A DNA stretch of 64,000 nt, taken from Pseudocercospora fijiensis CIRAD86 (Eukaryota; Ascomycota; Dothideomycetes; Mycosphaerellales; Mycosphaerellaceae). Positions 23,324 through 35,073 of the stretch are shown one piece after another. Position numbers and translations under genes: made by a program. A model generated the notes under the pieces. The model ran no database searches. It was not told where the DNA came from and was given only the letters and a program-made list of their open reading frames with translations. The stretch's first letter is position 1; each line of letters starts with the position of its first letter. The stretch is taken from the NCBI RefSeq assembly GCF_000340215.1, contig NW_006921537.1, forward strand, positions 1,949,011 to 2,013,010. The letters run 5' to 3'.

Positions 23324-23423
23324 TTCTCGTCTAATTTCTCGTCTAATTTCTCGTCTAATTTCTCGTCTAATTTCTCGTCTAATTTCTCGTCTAATTTCTC
23401 GTCTAATTTCTCGTCTAATTTCT
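23324..23423. repeat. 12-bp minisatellite
   Basis: About eight near-perfect tandem copies of TCTCGTCTAATT. There are no unique spacers, so it is a plain tandem array. Confidence 0.9.
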
Positions 23424-24399
23424 TTCTTCCTCCGTATTCTATAGTAGGTTATCCTTTATAACGAGCGTAGGAGTAAAAAGACCGTATATATAGTATTTAA
23501 TATAGTACTAAAAAGTAAAGCGCAGACGTCGGCCCTGCTACTAAGATTGCCTAAGTATCCGAAAGACCTTTTAGACGAATGCTTAGCTATCGAATGCTTA
23601 CAGACCTACGCGTTATAGGGGATTGTAATAAATATCCTAGGCGTTAGCTATAGTTTAAGTCTATCTTAAGACTAGACGAGAATATTAGCGATTCCTATTT
23701 TTATATTCTTACCTGCGTTTTATTATTAGACAATTTGCCTTTGCGGAATATAGCGGTCCGCGTCCCGTATATAGACTACTCCGTAGCGGGCTTAGATAAA
23801 AACTATACGGAGCTAAGCAAATTTTTCTACTAATTAGGGCAGGGAATATAGGAATCGCTATTCTCGTCTAGGCCGTTTCTATCGGGATTTCGACTTCCTA
23901 TATTAAACATTTATATAGGAGAATCGCAAAACCCTAGTTTTAATACTAGAACGACTATTTCCTATAGTAAAAATTTCTCTCTATAGCGGGAATACCTCTC
24001 TCCGTATTACTATCTTTTTCCCGAAGTTTCTTAGGTACGAAATTAGGTACAAACATGTCGTCGTCGTCGTAGCGCCTACGTCGCGATATACGCTAGGCAG
24101 ATACGACTATATTATCGTATATTTCTATTACGACTATACCCTCCGCGGCTTTCTAGCCTACTTCTATAGGACTATCTCTATCCTCCGCTATAGATAGATA
24201 TATATCTAGTCGCTCTCCTTCTAGTCTATCTACCTCCTCCGATCTTTCTAGTATTCTATCTTATAAGTATCCGGGTAATAGGTCTACCGAAGAGGAGGAC
24301 CTAGCGGATCGCCTATAACTAGAAGTAGATAGCATTATAGACGGTAGTAGCGTTAGTAGTAGCGATAACGAGTCGACCTGCTACGCAACTCGCTAGCCC

Positions 24400-26950
24400 C
24401 GCGCTTGTCGCGATAAAAGACAGCGCTATAAAGAAGTAATACGCAAGATACGGGAAAACAACCTTACTATAGGGAAGGTCGTATAGTACTAGACTAGTAA
24501 ACTACGGAGTAAGTCCTATACGTATCGCGTCGGCTAGCTCTCTATTATATTAAATGCGGAGCTACGTAAATCGAAGTAGGTTAAGTTGTCTAGTAGTAAG
24601 AATAGTAATATTATTCGTAAACTCGATTACCTAATTAGAAAGAGCTTATATAGGAAATAGCGGAGGACTCTTCGATCCGCTATAGAGGTATTTAAGGCCG
24701 TAGCGGGCGACTAGGCCGCTACGCTACTCGAACCTGTTAATAGATTTAATAATCAATTCTCCGTCTAGTAGTTTAAGGATACATATAAGATTATCCGGGA
24801 TATTGCTCTAGCGTAGCATTAATTTACCCGTAGCGTATTAGTTAGGCAGCGCAATAAAGAGCCGGATAATCTCGATATACGAATATTTACCCTTACTACC
24901 TTTATCCTCTATACTCGCTCTCAGAACAAATCTAATTAGTTTGTAAAAGTATTCGGTCGGTACCTCCTATTAAATAGCGTAAAGCAGAGGGTATTAGATG
25001 TCCTATCGGGAATTGGTTTAATCGCTACGTATATAGCACTATACCGTAAGGAGAAGCTTTCTAGGAGCGAGTAGAAGGTAGTTATTTAATCGCATTATAG
25101 TTAACTCGTGCTTATTCTATATAGGAAAGACTCGTCCGGTTAGCGTATAATGTTATATAGTACGTAGTCTACGATAATATTAATTTCTAGGATACGGTTC
25201 GGGATTAGACTATATCTAATTAGTCGGTTATACGCAATCTTACTACGGCGCTGCTAGTGCGCTTTACTCCGTATATTCGCTATCCCGATACTAGCCTACG
25301 TATTAACGATTTTAAGGCGGATACGCGACTAGACGCTACGGATATCTGTAATGCCCCTACGCTTAGAGAAGATAAATAGTCTCGGAAATTGTCGATATAT
25401 TATATATATACGGCGATTATAAGCATCTTCGAAAATAAGCTCGTAACCGTAGTCGAGGACCCTCGGGTTAAGTCGATTGCGTAGTAGCTAGGACTGTATC
25501 CGCTACGGGCCTCTAAAACCGAATTCTGCCCGCTTAGTACGATTTACTATAGCGAGAGTACTATCGATAGGAACGCCGCGGTATAAGAGGACATTATACT
25601 ATATAAGCTACGCCTTAACCTAGTCGTAGACTTCCTTATACGGTTGTAGCTTTTCTATAGAGATTAACAGTCGGTATAGCGTACACGGAGCAACAAAGGT
25701 AAAAATGCTAAAAGTATAAGGCTATTCGAGCGGCGGGATTAGATAATGCCCGTTACGGGACTCTTCTATACCGCTATAAACCTCTATTATATACTAGTTC
25801 GCCTTTTCTAGAGTATTAGTTAGGATACTAGGTCGGAACATAGCCTTTTCTAGGACAAATAGGCATTTGGTACGAAAGGATTAACTAAGAAAAAACCAAA
25901 ATACTAGATACTACGTCCCGTTGCGCTTTATAGGTACTCCGTAAGGATTATCGCCTTATTCGTTAAGTAGCTATACTATAGCGAATATTTCCCTACGGAT
26001 TTACCTCCTAATTTTAGTAAGCTAAGGGCGGTTATACCTACTATAGTAGGTCTTACTACGGATGAATATCTTTAGTTCTTAGTAGCTATATATAATAGCT
26101 ACTTGCGGCCTTTAGTATAGCTAGAAAGAGAATAGGAACGGGTATATAGTACACCTAGGACAAAGCTACTCTTACCGTAGTAGATGCGCCGGACTCCGCT
26201 ATAGTTAGAGCCTATCCCGTAGGCATAGCCTAGAATCCGCGATCCTACCTAGACTACACTTTATCGGCGACTCTATATAACCGAGCTCTAGTTAACTCTC
26301 CGATATACGACTCGGAATATAGATATTAGTTATATTAAACGTCTCTTACCGCAGCTCGTAGTAGTATTTTTCGGGGCTAGATAATATAACTACGGGCGCG
26401 AGATGCTATATCTAATTTAGCTACTTAAGGGCGTATCTCTATATCTCCGTAGCGCGATTCTAGCCGGCGGCGTCGTAAATATAATAGGTAGGCCCGGGAA
26501 AGGGATCGCGGTAGACGAATTGCTCGAACTAATCAATTTGCGGTATAAAAATAATATACGAAATTTCAAGAATTCGACGTATAATATAGTAGAAACATTT
26601 GATCGTGTTTTATATACTACTTTCGCTATAATGCAAGTAAATAATGCTTTTAAGGACGAATTCGGGATCCGGAATACTACTAATTATTCCTATAAGGATA
26701 TAACTTACGAAATTTAGGGGCTCTCCGCTCGACTCTTTACTATATACCGTAGTATAGGCGATCGGTACCGTAGCGTAGATAATCCTCCTATTATACCTAA
26801 CCCGTACTAAGCTAGTATTAATAAAATCTATAAGGAAGTGCAGGATTTTAATGCAAAATATCTACGTAAAGGCGTATCTATAGCCGTAGTACCCGATACG
26901 GATTTAGATACTTACGATACAGGACTAGATACAGATTAAAATACAATGTT
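24400..26950 (+). pseudogene. DUF6589-like protein gene, killed by RIP
   Basis: With stops read as former Gln/Trp, the product shows the layout of the fungal DUF6589 family. There is a region with Val-Leu-Asp-Val-Leu-Ser-Gly-Ile-Gly-Leu followed by a Tyr. Next, near 25,165-25,215, comes Val-Tyr-Asp-Asn-Ile-Asn-Phe, an Asp-Thr-Val-Arg-Asp and an Arg-Asn-Leu-Thr-Thr segment. Later there is a Leu-Tyr-Pro-Leu-Arg block and, near 25,740-25,790, PVTGLFYTAINL. The Tyr-Asp-Asn-x-Asn-Phe and Leu-Phe-x-x-x-x-Asn-Leu elements are the features on which the assignment rests. DUF6589 has no established biochemical function. Upstream of 24,400 the frame is Ser/Arg-rich and hard to read. Dozens of stops make it non-functional. 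Confidence 0.55.
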
Positions 26951-29277
26951 TAAAAATGTCGAAGATGTAATACTAGATATATCAGACCTACTAACAGTTT
27001 AATTATATAACGTCTATTTTAGGAAGTTTTACGCGAAGTTCTAATATTTACTTCGACTTTAGCGGTTGTTTTTTTTTACTATACTACTATTATACTCCCG
27101 AATCCGTACCCTATATCCGAAAACTCGAACGAACTAGAAGGACGGACATTCGAATAAGAGCTGCAGAAGTACTTTAGGCCGCCGCGGATAAGAGAGTAGT
27201 AGTAGAATGCCTTCTATAATTAGATTTATAGTATCTAATAGCTCTACTCGGCCCTCGTATCGCATTATATAATAAGAACAATACTAATACTACTTGAGAA
27301 ACACTATCTATTCTATCGTACCGATGCTAAAAGAACTAGAGCCGGTAAAATATTAGAGAAGAAGCAACCTATAGAAGCAAAGAAAGTCCGTAGCGGGCTA
27401 GCCCTCGCCTGTATCTACTTTACATTCTTGCTATAATACTACTCGCGAGCTACCTTAGGACTAATAGTACGTAAGTAACGGCATACTTCTGCCTTAACCT
27501 CTTCGTCGACAACGATATTAGCTAGTAGGAGCGATAGGTAGAGAGTGCGGCTCTTAGATAGGCCGTTATAACTAGTATAGTAGACCGAGCGGCCGTTAGC
27601 GTATATCGTACCCTATACCTACCCGCTATTCGCATCGCGCTCCTTATTTAGGCCCTTAAGGAGCTCCTTAAGGACGTCGCCGGATCCGAGGCGGAACTTC
27701 TCGATAATACTACGGAGTTTATATACGTACTTGCGCTACTTCTTTTCTTATACCTTCGGGTCCTTCTCGGCTAATCTGCGTAGCGTTTCTAAGATATTAA
27801 AGGCACGATTAAAGATAACTTTATTAAATTAGAAGCTCCTACCTATTCGCTCCTAGATAGCCTATCTAGTCGACTACCGTAGTAGCTAGTCGCAGGTCCG
27901 CTTCGCTTGCCCGCTATAGTACCGATTATATATCTGCTATCGCGTACCTATACCGTCCTTACTATATATAGTCTTAGCTTGTCTCGGTTATATAGCGCCG
28001 TCGCAGATCTCCTTTAAGTAGCGACTATAGTTATATAGACCTATAAGTAGTAGGCGGCCTTCGAATCGAGGGAGCATCGATAGCGTACGTTAGGAGAGTG
28101 CTATATTCGATATCGGTAGCGATATAATAGACGTATTAGACCTACCGGAGAACGGTATAGATTGCTACGGAGTCCTAGTCTAATCCTACGGAGTCCGTAT
28201 ACTACCGCTGCTACCGCCGTACTACCCGCTACTACTACCGCTACTACCTAGTAGTACGATCCGATTCTTTTCCTTCTATATACGCGCCCTAGCTAGGGTA
28301 GCATTTGCCCTATCCTTAGATACGGCCTTTTCTATAGCTTCTTATTAAAAGATATTATCTTATAGCTACCGCGTAGGGTCTCGACTATAATACGCTACCT
28401 CGCGTAGGTTTTGCGCCTACTACTCTAATAGAATCCGCTTACGAGGATCGGCGCCTAGAAAGACTAGCTACTACGGAGTACTACCTACCCGCTACGGAAT
28501 ATTATTAGACATACTCGTATTCCTGCCTAAAGTAGTAGTATTACTAGGAGCAGTAGACCGGTCTAGTATAGTGCCGCCTATAATAATACTACTACTAGGG
28601 CTTATTTGCTAGATAGTCGTACTATTATCCGAAGGCGAGATCGAGGCGCTTCTTATTACTTACGTTATAGATTCTTATATATTATCGAAGACATTAGCGC
28701 TAGAACTAGATTCGCTAGAAGTATAGCGAGCCCCTCTTATAATAGCCTCGTAGCGGAGTTAATAGGTTCCGCCGCGGATTAGACCTACGCCGAATCGAGG
28801 CGATAGTACTAGGCCTAATATTAGTGCTAAGTCTAGTATTAGTGCTAGGCCTAAGCGTAGGCTAAAGATTAGTATTCGGTCGCGCGTAGTACGATCGACG
28901 AGGCGGCCTCTATTATACTAGTTGTTCTATGTTTCGAAAGGGACGCGCCGGTTATCTTCTTCGTACGTAGCGCCGCGGAGATCGATATAGCCCGCCTCGA
29001 AATTCTCGTTTATACGTACGCGTAGGTCCTAGTCCGTCTCGTCTAGCTAGCGTATACTTGCCTCTATATCGTTAATCTTATACTATAGTAGAAAGATCTA
29101 ACTCGGCTCTAGTAGAGTAGATAACGCCGTAAGACGACGCGTATATTCCGCGTAGCCTCCTAGATTCGAGAACTTAGATAAGGTATCGCTACTAGGAGTA
29201 GGTCCTCGAAATTAAAGATAGCGACTACTACCGCGGCTATAAGTTAGGAGATAGGGAGTATTACTACCGCGGCTTAG

Positions 29278-29439
29278 AGCACTACCGCCGCAAGGAGCAC
29301 TACCGCCGCTTAGAGTACTACCGCCGCGAGGAGCACCGCCGCTACGAGGAGTACCGCCGCCGCGAGGAGTACCGCTGCCGTAAGGAGCACTACCGCCGTA
29401 AGGAGTACCGCCGCCGCGAGGAGCACCGCCGCCGCTATT
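29278..29439 (-). repeat. 18-bp coding minisatellite, 9 units (copy 2)
   Basis: Nine 18-bp units homologous to the eight-unit array at 3,581-3,724. On the minus strand they encode Gly/Ser/Thr/Pro/Arg hexapeptides. The array length differs by exactly one unit between the copies. Confidence 0.8.
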
Positions 29440-30999
29440 ACTACCTAATATATCGTACGACTTAGAGGTCTTAAATATAATTAGAGATTCGTTAATAGGA
29501 AGCTTAGAGGTCTTATTTAGAGATAGTAGAGGGAGGCGGATCTATTAACGCGGATAAAGAGGGCACCGCTACGGGCAAGACTTAATAATCTTGTTTAGAA
29601 AGTCTTAATTAGAAGTAGTCGAAAGTAGTAGAAGGTAGTAATCGCTATATATATATATAGAAGAAGGAGAAGGAGAAAAAGTCGAAGAAGCGTCCTTTTA
29701 AATATAGCTACTACGCGTACAGATAGCGTATAAAGTAAAGTTCGGAATAAACGCGTTATATACGTTATACGTATAATAGTAGAATAAGGTATATACGGCG
29801 GAAGTTAGGCTATACGTAGCGGAAATAAAGCTATATATAACTAGAAATAAGACGACTAAAGAAGGCGCGATCTAAGTCTTCTATACCGGAGCAAATAAAG
29901 GTCTACTCTAAAACTAGAGCTAGAGCTAGATCTAATACCCTAAAATACTATCTTGCCCGTTACGGGACCTTCGTATTCCGTAGCGAGCGACTAGACGGCG
30001 ACGTAGTATATTAGTATATCCTACTAAAATAGGACTGTTTATAGATTAGTATCTTTAGCTCGGGAGGCTCCTTACGACGACGTTTTTTCGATAGTGTTCC
30101 TATATCAGAAGCAGATTTAGGTATATTAGGTCGCCTACGCTTCGATCTAGCGGCCCTCGTAGGTAATAGCTCTTCCGTAGCGGAGAGGGCTAGGTCCGTA
30201 TCTAGTAGGAACTCTAATACATACCTAGAGTCGAAGCTCGCTACTTCTAGTCGCTACTGCCCCGTTAGGCCCGACACTAGATATATAGTAGTATCCTATA
30301 TACTCGAAGGACTCCCTTATAAAAATCGATACCTATTAATTACTATAGATCTAGTAGGTACGCTACTATCTCCGCCGTAGGATTAATTAGAGCCGCTACT
30401 AGCCTATTCTCTAACCTCGAGTATACTCTTTATTAGCGCTATTTTCCGTAAATTAGTTATACTACTAGTTTCCGGTACTCTCCTCTACTAAATTCGGCGT
30501 CCTTAACTAGCGATAGCTAACGCCGCTATATTTATATTGTTCTCCTACGTAGACCGTAGATACGCTTAGCGCTAGTCGTCTAGTATCTCTATAAGTAACG
30601 TATCTTCGGCTTCCTTTGCGGCGCTTACTACCTTAGCCGTAGCGGCCTTCGCTACCTACGCCGCCTTATACTCTATCTATTTTAAGACTATATCTTCTTT
30701 AATATACCGTATAAACTAGACGAGGAGATCGAGAAGAGTAATAGTTTCGATACCGCTAGATTCGTTACTATCTCTACCGCTAGAATTAGCTACTCCGCTA
30801 CTCCCGAAAGTAATCGTCTTATCGTAGTACTCCTATACGTCGAGTATATACCTAATCCGATATTTTGTCCTTCTCCTAACTACTAGCTAATCTAACTTAC
30901 TTCTAAGTATATCGCTATCGAAGGCATCCTAGTCTATACTCGAATAATCCTAGTAGATCCGATAAAGGCTATATATAAGCTACTTATCTATTAGTGTAT

Positions 31000-33200
31000 T
31001 CTATAGCATTCTGAATCTATATTCCCCTGCTACGCGATCCTCGAGAACCGTAATATACTACTCCGTTAACCGCGCAAATACGAAACTAGGCCTCGAATTA
31101 GGTACTAGTCGGGGAAGGCTATTCTACCTATCCGGCGGTATAGGCAGTTTACTCCGTATATTATAGTTATACTAATTATAGCAGACTTCGCTTAATACGG
31201 ATACCTTCGGGTCTAAGCACTTATCCTCGCTAAGCTTGTCGTCCTATACTTTACGAATATACGGTATATTCTATATATTAAGCAGATCCCCCGGGACTAC
31301 TACGCGGCGGCTCGCTTTAGCATTTAACTAGTAGGCACCGCGTATACGAGGCGCGCGTAAAGCTATAGGCGTAGCGGAATTGCCGTCCTTAGTATCGGTA
31401 TTCTTATCTTCTCGATTACTATTAAGCGAGACATCGACGTTAAGTATTAAGTATAATCCTTCCCGCTACGTCTAGAACTTACCCTTACGGGCGACGCGAG
31501 GTCCGCTACGGACCTTGCTACCCTCTACCGGCTAATCCCTAAGCCGTTTTTTTGTATTCCTTATCTACGCTAGCTAGAATACGAATACCTCGCTACGAAG
31601 ATTACTCGGAACTATATTCCGACCGGTACGCCCGAGACGCTAGCGAAGATTTAGGTAGTTATACTCTAATATAAGACCCTACTAGATAACGATTTGCACT
31701 ATACGGATATTAATGCCTACGCTAAGGGCGGTAGTAGCAATTATAATACAGATAGTGCTATCCGCTACGCTAAACTTACGAAACCGTAGGTCCTAATCGT
31801 ATATAGGTATAGCGGATATATAGAATTAGACAATTCTAAGAACGTTTAGTATAGGATTAGACCTATTTCCCTAATAATACTAGTTTTCTCGATATAGGTC
31901 TTTAGTCCGAAGTACTAGCTAGGCTCGAACGCGATTTATAAGCGCGATTACGTCTAGGCGACTATCGATAAAGATAATAGTCTTTAGTATCTCCGCTAGC
32001 GTAGCCCGTTGCTCCGCTACGGACTAGGCTTCGCCCGTATTAGCTAGCGTAGTAGTAGACAAATTCGAGCTCGTAGCGGGTAGAGGCGAGCCCGCGGGGC
32101 TTACGGCCTTTTCGATTACAAAATATAACTAGCTATAGACCGACTTCGTATTTTTATCTAACTCTTTAAAAATATACGTATAGTTAACGCGATCGATACT
32201 AGTCCGTAGTACTATAGAATAATATAGCTCGTACCCGACCGGTCTAAACCCGCTATAATTTAATATATAGGCTTAGGTTATAGCATCTAGGGTTCTAGTA
32301 TAGCTAAACTATATATAGTCCTAGCGGAGAAGCTGCCTAAGCTACGCGACTATAAGGAATTCCTCGCGGAAGCTAGCCTGTTTCGAGAGGAGATAAATTT
32401 TATCGAATACGACTAGCCCGATACGTAAGGAAAGATTCGGATCCTTTAGGGTATCCTTAAAGTCGTCGGATACGGCCTGCTCCGGGCCTAGAATAATATA
32501 ATCGTACTAGCCCGCCCTGATTTTAGTAAACAAATCTAGATCCCGTCGCTTAGCCTTACTCGTAACTAGTACGGGATTAACGTATTCCCCTACGATCTTC
32601 TTTAAGTCCGCTTCTTGCTCCGCCCTAAGCCGAGTAAGAGGCACTAACTAGATAGCAGTCTATCTAGTAAGTATAGTAAAAGCCTAGAAGATTAGGCTCT
32701 TACCTAAACTAGTCTTTACGACAAATAGGACATCCTATCGCTAGTAAATTAAGGCCCGTAGTATAGTAACCTAGATCCGATGCGGCTTTTTCTTAGGCCG
32801 CTATTTAGATAGTTTATATAATCGATTTAATATCTACCTTATTCTAGCTTCGATAATATCGAATTAGAGGTCGACTAAATCGGTATAGTCGATAGTATAA
32901 ACTATCGTATAAATAGATTTAAGAGTATAGTTATAGATTCGATTAACTATAAATCGAATAATCTCCTATAGATCGGTATATACGACCCTTATAGAAAGCT
33001 CTACGGGAATGCTCTATAGCGTAGCGGACTTCTAGAGCTTACCTAGCTAGAAACTATTCTAGATTCTCCGAGCTAATTTTCCCGATTTAGCTCTTATAAA
33101 TTGCCCTCTAGTCGCGGCCCTTCTCTAACCCGTAACGCGTAGAGCCTACCCTACTCGCGGCGTTAAAACCGGCTCGAGTATTACGGTATTCTAAACGCAT
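31000..33200 (-). pseudogene. RecQ/telomere-linked-helicase-like SF2 helicase, dead copy 2
   Basis: The same helicase core as in copy 1. The Walker A relic reads VKTSLGKS near 32,697-32,720, with Val where copy 1 has Ala. The helicase-C relic around 31,650-31,740 again carries an Ala-Thr-Thr-Ala-Leu-like motif and a degenerate motif VI. The pattern of stops differs in part from copy 1, showing that the two copies were mutated in part independently. The tail continues past the Gly-rich repeat into the region absent from copy 1. Known: such helicases resolve or unwind DNA with 3'-5' polarity; here the gene is inactive. Confidence 0.65.
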
Positions 33201-33628
33201 CTCTTACTAACTCGGAGCTGCGATACCTAGCCGATAATATTAGGCGGGAGGACTACGAGCGCTAGACGGGATAGTATCGGGGATAGATAAGAGTTATAGG
33301 AGCTTCTTCGCGGTATTATATTTACCCGCCGCGGATATTGTTTCGATCGTTGCGGAGTTAGTTTATCGATTTACGATCGTAGTAGGGTAGACGCGTCTAG
33401 CTTTAATATAGCAAGCGATATTCGATTTTCGCGTATATATAGATTTTCCCTAGTAAGTAGTAGACCTAAGTTCTTTAGATTTTCGGGGTAGATAGTTTTC
33501 GTAACTACGTAGGGCTTTACCGTAGCGGATTTTGCGATTTCCGATATATAATAGTATTATAGCTAATAGTATCTGCCTACTACTACGATTATCTATATAC
33601 GCGTACTAAAACCCGATAGAAACGGATT

Positions 33629-33776
33629 AGACTAGTAATAAAGGGTATTGTATAGTCTATGCGGGAGGTTATTTAATTAGTATAGGGGTTGGAAAGTTTA
33701 CTTGCGGGTTTAGAAAAGTCTGCTGCGGAACACGTGATTCTATGTCACATGCACGAACACCCTTTGTTACTAGTCT
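33629..33776. repeat. Inverted repeat at the 5' end of the helicase element (copy 2)
   Basis: Counterpart of 7,912-8,060. The left arm has RIP-type changes (AGACTAGTAATAAAGGGTA) while the right arm, AACACCCTTTGTTACTAGTCT minus its last base, is unchanged. Confidence 0.7.
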
Positions 33777-33790
33777 GAGTGGAGATAGGG

Positions 33791-34094
33791 TTTGAGTCCT
33801 TCAAGCATTTTGGCACTGCGACGCGCGGGACCTGTCAATGCCTCCGTTGTAAGGAGATGGTCCTGATGATGTTGATTCTAGGCGACCACGTTCGCGACTT
33901 GAGCGTGGATGTGGTCCATAAGCAATGGCAATCAACGAAGCGTAAAGCCGAGCATGTGAAGAGTGAGGATCAAGAGCACCTCTAGATAGCACCGTCGAGT
34001 GTCGACTCGACCATTCGAGATTTCTGTTATTCATTGATGCCATTCGAGATTGCCATCCGCTCTGAGACCGCCTCATCCCGGAATTCACTCACTC
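33791..34094. other. Short intergenic flank
   Basis: Host-type composition between the repeat and the metalloprotease stop codon. A 68-codon frame at 33,779 begins inside the repeat border and is not credible. Confidence 0.4.
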
Positions 34095-35073
34095 CTACAT
34101 ATAGTGCGGCGGCTCATCCGGAAAATAACTATCATAGTAATCCTTCTCATCACCCGGCGAACAATTATACCCAACCCAAGCCGTCAAAGCCATCCAAGCA
34201 TAACTATCCGCATTCACAGGAGCCAAATCCGGGCTGTCATCTTGATCGTCATCTACCAGACCATGAGTGCGCTCAGGGAAGTAGGCGTACTCCAAGTCAC
34301 CGGGGTTCTTGGCGTCGATGATCTGCTCCCCAAGGGATGATTCGGGACCAATCGTGCTGTAGTGAAGTGTCTCGTGCAATGCGAGGCGAGAGAATGTGTC
34401 CATTTCCTCACTGGGGTATTTCTCGAGATTGCCGCATGTAATGTCGGGGCCGGAGGTGGGTAGATCGAAGCCTGCTGGGCAGAAGTGGATCTTTTCACGT
34501 TTGTCAAGGGTGTCCTCTACTGTGTAACCTAATGTGTTGCCGTCTTCATCGCATTGGTTTTTGGTCTCGGCCCCAAAATCTGGAGGAGGATGTTAGCTCC
34601 GGATGCCGGAGAAGTGCAAAGAGATTTTGTCCTCACTTACCAAGATTGTCGACGATCATTGTTCCCACAATCTTCCCAATCCTGCCTTCAGAGCTACTTT
34701 GCCCTGCGATCTTCATCAAAACATCGTACACGACGTCTCGAGAGTCCGGGTTCTCGGTGGCAAAGTATAGGTCGTAGGCCTCGTTGATCGAGGTCTTGGC
34801 ATCTTTGGCCGCCTTTGCTCCCCAGGACGAGAGAGCTCGGAGTTCTCCTATGCAGATTACATCGTGAAGCTTCCGTAGGCGCCCTTTGTCTGTGTTATCG
34901 TCTGGATCGAAATTGAGGTATTGCCATTCATTGCCACAGGCGTCGCCGAGCGGATATGCTGACGGCGCTGGGGGATCCGCCCGTTTGTCGACTACCTTGG
35001 ATGGGGAAGGGAGTGGTTTGGCATGAACTGATGAAAGGTAGCATGCTGCGAGGAGTCCCGCGGCTAAGTACAT
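34095..35073 (-). CDS. Secreted zinc metalloprotease-like protein (HExxH, deuterolysin/M35-like)
   Basis: Two exons (35,073-34,641 and 34,579-34,095) give 305 residues; the 61-nt intron has GTAAGT and CCAG ends. The N-terminus is a classical signal peptide (MYLAAGLLAACYLSSVHA) followed by a short propeptide with a Lys-Arg Kex2-type site near residues 30-31. The zinc motif HETLH lies at about 213-217. A downstream Asp/Asn-rich segment, Asn-Ala-Asp-Ser-Tyr-Ala-Trp, resembles the Asn-Ala-Glu/Asp-x-Tyr-Ala tail of M35-type proteases. Cysteines near 154, 178 and 193 suggest disulfides. The closest M35 signature (GTxxYG) is not obvious, so the family call is tentative. Likely an extracellular protease. 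It is divergent from the gene at 35,918, with 844 bp between them. Confidence 0.8.

Larger units (their letters stand above)
22881..27169 (+). mobile_element. RIP-degraded element carrying a DUF6589-like gene
   Basis: Composition switches to TA-rich, CpA/TpG-poor sequence. The left third is non-coding with a C10 tract at 23,078-23,087 and a 12-bp minisatellite. From about 24,400 to 26,950 the plus strand holds one long frame interrupted only by TAA/TAG. Terminal repeats were not found, so the borders are compositional; the right border with the helicase element is uncertain. Confidence 0.5.
27170..33790 (-). mobile_element. RIP-mutated helicase-bearing repeat element, copy 2 (longer copy)
   Basis: From 28,455 to 33,790 it repeats 2,758-8,079 in the same orientation. 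To the left of 28,455 the same minus-strand frame continues without a change of phase, through a hydrophilic Lys/Arg/Ser-rich region to about 27,320. Copy 2 therefore carries the C-terminal part missing from copy 1. The right edge lies in non-RIP host DNA: the last 60-70 bp retain CpA and TpG sites that are mutated in copy 1. The left edge is approximate. The element was inserted about 300 bp from the 3' end of the metalloprotease gene. Confidence 0.7.

Noticed and set aside
23324..23423. CRISPR-like array
   Set aside because: Units are contiguous 12-mers without unique spacers, and the organism is a fungus.
33779..33985. 68-residue frame starting in the helicase-repeat border
   Set aside because: Starts inside repeat sequence and continues in host DNA; no likeness to any protein.
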